Positions 59,334-64,000 of a stretch of 64,000 nucleotides of DNA are shown here, piece after piece. Position numbers and translations under genes: made by a program. The notes under the pieces are model-generated. The model worked only from the letters and a program-made list of their open reading frames with translations, did not search any database and had not been told where the DNA came from. Numbering within the stretch: the stretch's first letter is position 1; each line of letters starts with the position of its first letter. This DNA comes from Amycolatopsis camponoti (GTDB lineage Bacteria; Actinomycetota; Actinomycetes; Mycobacteriales; Pseudonocardiaceae), in assembly GCF_902497555.1 (NCBI RefSeq), contig NZ_CABVGP010000002.1, forward strand, positions 1,066,501-1,130,500. Direction: 5' to 3'.

Positions 59334-59606
59334 CGAAACCCCTCCCTGCTCGTCGTTCCGGGTCATCACGCTAGCGCGCGTGGCGGTATCCATCGTGCGA
59401 CACGGGGACAGCGTGGCCGTGAGCCCACCGAAAGTGGGGCCGTGGGTGACTTGTGGTGTTCATGTGGCCAAACAGCACGGTTGGGGTGCAGAATGTGCTA
59501 CAACGCATCGGAGGCGGCATTCGGGAGCCGCGCTGAGGCCGCGCTGAAAGCTCGAAGTAGGGCGTAGGGGAAGACGTCCCTCGTCGAGCAACAAGCGGAG
59601 GTAGCA

Positions 59607-60110
59607 GTGAGCACCCGTGGCAGCACCCGAGGTGTGGTGTACGTCCACTCGTCGCCGTCTGCGGTGTGTCCGCACGTCGAGTGGGCTATTTCGGGCACCC
59701 TGGGTGCCCGCGTTGACCTGAAGTGGACGGCGCAGCCGGCCAGTCCGGGTCAGCTTCGCGCCGAATGCGGATGGCGCGCGCCCGCGGGCAGCGGCGCCAG
59801 ACTGGCGTCAGCCCTCAAGGCGTGGCCGATGATTCGGTTCGAAGTCACCGAAGAGCCCAGCGCGGGCCTCGACGGCGAACGGTTCTGCTTCGCGCCCGGC
59901 CTAGGCCTGTGGCACGGGCGGACCAGCGCCAACGGTGACATCGTCGTGGGTGAAGACCAGCTGCGCGCGCTCGCCGCCATGACCCGCGGGGGTGAGTCCT
60001 TCGCACACAAGCTCGACGAACTCCTGGCCGCTAGCTGGGATGAAGCGCTCGAGCCCTACCGACACGCCGGCGACGGCGCTCCGGTGACCTGGCTGCACCA
60101 GGTCGGCTGA
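59607..60110 (+). CDS. DUF3145 domain protein
   Basis: A 167-residue actinobacteria-specific protein, opening with STRGVVYVHSSPSAVCPHVEWA and containing GTLGARVDLKWTAQPASPGQLRAE, then RFEVTEEPS, ERFCFAPGLGLWHG and a C-terminal helix ending PVTWLHQVG. M. tuberculosis carries a relative near the pyruvate dehydrogenase/fatty-acid-synthesis region, as here. The role is unknown. GTG start with GCGGAGGTAGCAGTG. The 273-nt upstream region has AT-richer parts (around 59450-59510) that probably hold its promoter. Confidence 0.88.
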   Translation: MSTRGSTRGVVYVHSSPSAVCPHVEWAISGTLGARVDLKWTAQPASPGQLRAECGWRAPAGSGARLASALKAWPMIRFEVTEEPSAGLDGERFCFAPGLGLWHGRTSANGDIVVGEDQLRALAAMTRGGESFAHKLDELLAASWDEALEPYRHAGDGAPVTWLHQVG

Positions 60111-60257
60111 ACCAAGCCGGCCGACGGCCGGACAGCTCCGGCGGGCGGTCCGGCGCGACCCCGGGTGATCGGGGCGCGCCGGGCCGCCCGTGTGCGTTTC
60201 CCGGCACGCCACCGTGCTGCCCCCGGGCGCCTCGCCGGGGCCGGTACGCTCGTCGGC

Positions 60258-60851
60258 GTGACCACCCCCGCCCCCAGCTCCCGCCAGCGCTGGCTGGTGC
60301 CCGTCGTGGCCGTGGTGCTCTCCGTGACCGTGGGCGGCGGCCTGCTCGCGCGTGAGATCTACCGCCGGCCCGACCAGCCCGCCGACGAGACCACCGTCTC
60401 GACCTCCGCGCCCTCGTCGGCCAGCAGCGGGGCGTCGGCCGCGACGGGTGCCATCCGGATGACCGACGACGCGAAGGCGCACCCCCAGGCCGAACCCGTC
60501 CGCAGGCTGCTGCAGGCGTACTTCGACGCCATCAACACCAAGCAGTACGGGCAGTGGACGGCCGTGGTCAGCTCCCAGCGGATCGCGGAGCAGTCGCAGA
60601 CGACCTGGCGCAACGGCGTCCGCACCACAAAGGACACTGACGCCCTCGTCTACCGGATCGAGCGCGGATCGGGCACGTCGCTGCGGGTGCTGGTCGGCTT
60701 CACCAGCTTCCAGAACCGCGAAGACGCGCCCCTGTTCTTCCCGGAGCCGTGCATCAAGTGGCGGCTCGTGCTGCCCGTGATCGTCGAGAAGTCCGAGCTG
60801 AAGATCGACTCCGTCGACAAGGGCCCGCCGCCCGAACACGACAAGTGTTGA
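60258..60851 (+). CDS. Hypothetical single-pass exported protein (NTF2-like)
   Basis: A 197-residue protein, not recognised. A membrane helix at about 14-32 (LVPVVAVVLSVTVGGGLLA) is followed by a Ser/Thr/Ala linker and an outer domain of about 120 residues with YFDAINTKQYGQWTAVVSS, the style of NTF2-like ketosteroid-isomerase folds found in actinobacterial surface proteins. TACGCT ends 7 nt before the GTG, so the start may be leaderless. It faces fabF across a strong terminator. Confidence 0.78.
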   Translation: MTTPAPSSRQRWLVPVVAVVLSVTVGGGLLAREIYRRPDQPADETTVSTSAPSSASSGASAATGAIRMTDDAKAHPQAEPVRRLLQAYFDAINTKQYGQWTAVVSSQRIAEQSQTTWRNGVRTTKDTDALVYRIERGSGTSLRVLVGFTSFQNREDAPLFFPEPCIKWRLVLPVIVEKSELKIDSVDKGPPPEHDKC

Positions 60852-60854
60852 GCG

Positions 60855-60892
60855 CGAGAAGGGGGCCCGGCCGAAGCCGGGCCCCCTTCTCG
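60855..60892. terminator. Bidirectional terminator, 17-bp stem
   Basis: 60855-60871 and 60876-60892 pair perfectly around the tetraloop CGAA; TTCG follows. It lies between the convergent hypothetical and fabF genes. Confidence 0.9.
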
Positions 60893-60905
60893 TTCGTCAG
60901 TGCGT

Positions 60906-62156
60906 TCAGGCCGCCGGGGTGAACAGCAGCGCGGTGTTGTGCCCGCCGAAGCCGAACGAGTTGCTGATCGCCGCGGTCAGCTCGACCTTGCGGGCCTCGC
61001 CGGACACGACGTCCAGCTGCACCCGCGGGTCCAGGTCGGTCAGGTTCATCGTGGCCGGCACGATGCCGTGGTAGATCGACAGGATCGTGATGATCCCCTC
61101 GACCGCGCCGGCCCCGCCGACCAGGTGCCCCATCGAACCCTTCGGCGCCGTCACGATCGCGTGGTCGCCGACCGCCTTGCGGATGGCCGCCGCCTCGCCG
61201 ATGTCACCGACCACAGTGGACGTCGCGTGGGCGTTCACGTGCCCGACGTCCGCGGCGGTCACGCCGGCCATCTTCATCGCCGCGCGCATCGCGGCGATCT
61301 GGCCGATGCCCTCGGGGTGGTTGCCCGTGATGTGGTAGGCGTCCGAGGTGATGCCGTGCCCGGCGATCGTCGCGTAGATCCGTGCCCCGCGGGCCTTCGC
61401 CTGGTCCGCGCGCTCCAGGATGACCACGCCGGCGCCCTCGCCGAGGACGAAGCCGTCGCGGCTCGCGTCGAACGGCCGCGACGCGCTGCCGGGGTCGTCG
61501 TTGCGCGTGGACACCGTGCGAGCCTGGGCGAACCCGGCCAGCGTGATCGGGTGGATGCACGCTTCGGCACCACCGGCGACCACGACGTCGGCGCGGCCGG
61601 AGCGGATCATCTCCACCCCGCTCGCGATGCCCTCGGCGCCGGAAGCGCAGGCCGAGGCCGGGGAGTGCACCCCGGCCCGCGCCTTCAGGTCGATGCCGAC
61701 GTGCGCGGCCGGGCCGTTCGGCATCAGCATCGGCACGGTCAGCGGCGACACCTTGCGGAGACCCTGCTGGTGCAACAGATCGTTCTGGGTGAGCAGGGTG
61801 ACCGGGCCGCCGACGCCGGTGCCGATCGACACGCCGAGGCGGTCGGGGTCGACGTCGGTGTGCTCGTCGGTCGGTTCCGCGTACCCGGCGTCGGCCCACG
61901 CCTGCCGGGCGGCGATCAGCGCGACCTGCTCGCAGCGGTCCAGCCGGCGGGCCTGCACCCGCGGGAGGACTTCCGACGGATCGACGGCGAGCATGCCGCC
62001 GATCTTGACCGGCAGCTGCAGCTCCTCGACCCAGTCGGCCTCGATCGCCCGGATCCCGCTCCGCCCGGCCAGCAGACCGTCCCAGGTGGACGTCACGTCC
62101 CCGCCGAGCGGTGTGGTGGCGCCGAGACCGGTGATCACGACGTCGTGGTTGCTCAT
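60906..62156 (-). CDS. fabF: Beta-ketoacyl-ACP synthase II
   Basis: Elongates acyl-ACP with malonyl-ACP in type II fatty acid synthesis. The 416-residue thiolase-fold enzyme has the catalytic Cys170 (SACASGAEG), His310 (NAHATST) and His344 (SMGHLVGGAG) plus Lys339 and the closing NSFGFGGHN. The length and N-terminus MSNHDVVITGLGATTPLGG are standard. It is the last gene of the fabD-fabH-acpP-fabF cluster, 28 nt after acpP. Confidence 0.97.
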   Translation of the reverse strand: MSNHDVVITGLGATTPLGGDVTSTWDGLLAGRSGIRAIEADWVEELQLPVKIGGMLAVDPSEVLPRVQARRLDRCEQVALIAARQAWADAGYAEPTDEHTDVDPDRLGVSIGTGVGGPVTLLTQNDLLHQQGLRKVSPLTVPMLMPNGPAAHVGIDLKARAGVHSPASACASGAEGIASGVEMIRSGRADVVVAGGAEACIHPITLAGFAQARTVSTRNDDPGSASRPFDASRDGFVLGEGAGVVILERADQAKARGARIYATIAGHGITSDAYHITGNHPEGIGQIAAMRAAMKMAGVTAADVGHVNAHATSTVVGDIGEAAAIRKAVGDHAIVTAPKGSMGHLVGGAGAVEGIITILSIYHGIVPATMNLTDLDPRVQLDVVSGEARKVELTAAISNSFGFGGHNTALLFTPAA

Positions 62157-62184
62157 GGGAGTCTCCTCAAGGAGGGAAGAGGAC

Positions 62185-62430
62185 TTACTTCGAGTTGGCC
62201 GACACGTAGTTCACCGCGTCGCCCACGGTCTTCAGGTTGGCGAGCTCGTCGTCCGGGATCTTGACGCCGAACTTGTCCTCGGCCTGCACGGCGATCTCGA
62301 CCATCGACAGCGAGTCGATGTCCAGGTCGTCCACGAACGACTTCTCGGCGGTGACGTCGTCCTGAGCCACACCGGCCACCTCTTCGACGATCTCGGCGAG
62401 GCCGGCGAGGATCTCAGTGTTGTCAGCCAT
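62185..62430 (-). CDS. acpP: Acyl carrier protein
   Basis: An 81-residue acidic carrier with the phosphopantetheine serine Ser40 in DLDIDSLSMVEIA. Acyl chains of the fabD-H-F pathway are carried on it. It is 28 nt before fabF and 74 nt after fabH. Confidence 0.97.
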   Translation of the reverse strand: MADNTEILAGLAEIVEEVAGVAQDDVTAEKSFVDDLDIDSLSMVEIAVQAEDKFGVKIPDDELANLKTVGDAVNYVSANSK

Positions 62431-62504
62431 GGGGTAGTTCCCTTCTCGGTCTTACTCGGGTCTGGTTGCCCTTGGGCGAGTGCCCGCGGGGAGCGTAACG
62501 GTGA

Positions 62505-63488
62505 TCAGGGGCAGACGAACGCCTGCCCGGCGTAGGACAGGCCCGCGCCGAACCCGACCGCCAGCACCACATCGCCGGACTTCGCCGTCCCGGCCTTGCG
62601 CATGTGGTCCAGCGCGAGGGGGATGGACGCCGACGAGGTGTTGCCGGAGTACTTGATGTCGTCGGCGACGACCATGTCTTCGCGGGCGCCGTTGGCCCGG
62701 AGCTTCTTCGCGATCGCCTCGACGATGCGCAGGTTCGCCTGGTGCGGGATCAACACGTCCACATCGGACGGCTTGAGCCCGGCGACCTCGAGCGCGCGCA
62801 TGGCGATCGGCGCGATCTGGGTCGTCGCCCACCGGAAGACCGACTGGCCCTCCTGGTAGATGAACTTCTCCTCGGTCATCCCGATCAGGTCGACCAGGTC
62901 GCCGGCGCTGCCCCAGGAGACCGGGCCGATCAGCGGCTCGTCGGACTCGCCGACGACCGCGGCACCCGCGCCGTCGGCGAAGATGATCGCGTTCGCGCGG
63001 TCGGTGGGGTCGACCGAGTCGGTGAGCTTCTCGGCGCCGATCACGAGGACCTTCTTCGCCGAGCCGCCGCGGATCAGGTCGGAGGCGACGCCCAGGCCGT
63101 AGCAGAACCCGGCGCACGCGGCGTTGAGGTCGAACGCGCCGGGGCCGGGGATGCCGATCCGCGCGGCCACCTGGGCGGCGGCGTTCGGGATCTGCGTCGG
63201 CATGGTGCAGTTCGGCAGGATCACCGTGTCCACTTCGGACGGGTCGACCCCGGCGTCGGCCAGCGCGGCGGTGCCGGCGGCGACGGCGAAGTCGGTGAGC
63301 AGCTCGTCCTTCTCGGCGAAGCGGCGCTCGATGATGCCGACGCGCGTGCGGATCCACTCGTCGTTGGTTTCCATGATCTTCGAGAGGTCGTCGTTGGTGA
63401 CGATCTTCTCCGGCTGCGCGCTGCCGATGCCCAGCACGCGGCTGCCGCGGGAGCCGGGGTTGAGGCTCAGGGTGGGTCGATCGGTCAC
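62505..63488 (-). CDS. fabH: Beta-ketoacyl-ACP synthase III
   Basis: Starts fatty acid chains by condensing an acyl-CoA (in actinobacteria often branched) with malonyl-ACP. The 327-residue protein has the triad Cys125 (NAACAGFCYGL), His249 (IPHQANLRI) and Asn283 (YSGNTSS). An N-terminal extension of about 13 residues precedes SRVLGIGSAQPEKIV. GTG start overlaps the fabD stop by 4 nt (GTGA). Two residues of SxVD type here carry the recurrent palindrome (see finding). Confidence 0.97.
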   Translation of the reverse strand: MTDRPTLSLNPGSRGSRVLGIGSAQPEKIVTNDDLSKIMETNDEWIRTRVGIIERRFAEKDELLTDFAVAAGTAALADAGVDPSEVDTVILPNCTMPTQIPNAAAQVAARIGIPGPGAFDLNAACAGFCYGLGVASDLIRGGSAKKVLVIGAEKLTDSVDPTDRANAIIFADGAGAAVVGESDEPLIGPVSWGSAGDLVDLIGMTEEKFIYQEGQSVFRWATTQIAPIAMRALEVAGLKPSDVDVLIPHQANLRIVEAIAKKLRANGAREDMVVADDIKYSGNTSSASIPLALDHMRKAGTAKSGDVVLAVGFGAGLSYAGQAFVCP

Positions 63489-64000
63489 GAGGCGTCCTCC
63501 TGGCGCAGCGCCGCCAGCTCGGCCGGCGTCTTCAGCGCGGTGGTAGTGGTGACGACGCCCTTGAGCTGCCGCTTGACCAGGCCGGTCAGCGTGCCCGCGG
63601 GCGCGAGTTCGACGGTGCGGGTGACGCCGAGGGAGACCAGGCCGTCCATCGTCAGGTCCCAGCGGACGGACCGCGTGACCTGTGCGACGAGGCGGTCCAG
63701 GTACTCGGCCCCGCTGGTGACGACCGCACCGTCCGCGTTGGACAGCAGCGGGCGCGTCGGGTCGGCCGGGGTCAGCTCGGCGGCGTGGGCGCGCAGCGCC
63801 TCTTCGGCGGGCGCCATGTACTGCGTGTGGAACGCGCCGGCGACCTTGAGGGCGCGGATCTTCGTGCCTTCGAGGGGCTCGGCGACGATCTTCGCGATGG
63901 TGTCGGCGGCACCGGAGGCGACGATCTGCCCCGCTCCGTTGCGGTTCGCCGCGGTCAGGCCCTGCTCTTCGAGCCACGCGACGACCTGCTCGGGATCCCC
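63485..64000 (-). CDS. fabD: Malonyl-CoA:ACP transacylase, N-terminus outside the window
   Basis: The 3' part of the transacylase that loads malonate onto ACP. The visible C-terminal 171 residues include GQIVASG (the GQxVxSG motif) and the catalytic His in GAFHTQYM, then the closing strands LAPAGTLTGLVKRQL. The active-site Ser lies beyond the right edge. It overlaps fabH by 4 nt and is the first gene of the cluster seen here. Confidence 0.95.
   Translation of the reverse strand, partial: GDPEQVVAWLEEQGLTAANRNGAGQIVASGAADTIAKIVAEPLEGTKIRALKVAGAFHTQYMAPAEEALRAHAAELTPADPTRPLLSNADGAVVTSGAEYLDRLVAQVTRSVRWDLTMDGLVSLGVTRTVELAPAGTLTGLVKRQLKGVVTTTTALKTPAELAALRQEDAS

Larger units (their letters stand above)
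17240..63240. repeat. Dispersed 13-bp near-palindrome GTCCRNWGTGGAC, ten copies inside genes
   Basis: Perfect copies (either strand) start at 17240, 23737, 28541, 28634, 33992, 46464, 56486, 57060, 62757 and 63228. One-mismatch relatives are at 3288, 20248, 36945, 43721 and 61209. Nearly all encode Ser-x-Val/Ser/Ala-Asp in the gene they lie in. Confidence 0.8.

Noticed and set aside
1..64000. CRISPR arrays, rRNA, tRNA, insertion sequences, prophage
   Set aside because: No evenly spaced direct repeats with unique spacers, no cloverleaf-like gene, no transposase or phage structural gene was found on either strand by reading. The 21-nt array at 23537-23683 lacks spacers and is inverted.

Overview
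The window is a high-GC (about 70 percent), densely packed actinobacterial chromosome segment. Several features point to the family Pseudonocardiaceae and probably to an Amycolatopsis-like organism: mycothione reductase (mycothiol metabolism), an Lsr2-type nucleoid protein, DUF3145, DUF2631 and DUF4081 proteins, an Scr1/DUF397 pair, frequent GTG starts and 4-nt ATGA/GTGA gene overlaps. The genus is an inference from gene content and style; no rRNA or other marker is present.

Position 1-41 kb. After a truncated acyltransferase and a secreted cyclophilin comes a housekeeping block in the order known from Mycobacterium tuberculosis (Rv2876, Rv2870c-Rv2867c, Rv2864c, Rv2861c, Rv2855, Rv2851c, Rv2845c): DUF2631 protein, dxr, rip1-type site-2 protease, ispG, DUF4081 acetyltransferase, penicillin-binding lipoprotein, map, mycothione reductase, ElaA-like acetyltransferase, proS. 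Lineage-specific genes are inserted into it: an AraC/VOC pair; a DrrAB-like ABC exporter with a DUF4097 protein and a ribbon-helix-helix regulator; a FadR/CynX-type pair; an HTH regulator next to a large secreted S1 protease; a lipoprotein M15 carboxypeptidase; a trypsin; a BioF-type synthase; an RGG-tailed DEAD-box helicase; a RIO kinase; several flavin oxidoreductases; a metallo-hydrolase; a deaminase/LysR/SUFU group; and an Scr1/DUF397 pair.

Position 41-64 kb. Here lie a DUF2156 (MprF-like) membrane synthetase, a HAD phosphatase, a NarL-type two-component system, a divergent TetR regulator facing a reductase-desaturase-small-protein operon (the DesT logic), the three-gene pntAA-pntAB-pntB transhydrogenase operon ending in a lipoate-ligase-like gene, an Lsr2 N-domain fused to a histone-H1-like tail, a disulfide-oxidoreductase-like flavoprotein, a 775-residue protein with a giant disordered linker, DUF3145, and the start of a Streptomyces-like fabD-fabH-acpP-fabF cluster.

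Non-coding structure is the most unusual part. (a) A 13-bp near-palindrome, GTCCRNWGTGGAC, occurs ten times, always inside genes and almost always encoding Ser-x-Val-Asp with an A/T-ending middle codon. (b) An inverted array of 21-nt units sits between convergent genes at 23537-23683. (c) An 11-bp palindrome TTAACTGTTAA brackets the HTH regulator gene and precedes the neighbouring protease. (d) Four alternating TGGCAC/GTGCCA half-sites lie before the ribbon-helix-helix gene. (e) A 42-nt intergenic element occurs twice, 18 kb apart. No tRNA, rRNA, CRISPR array, insertion sequence or prophage was seen.
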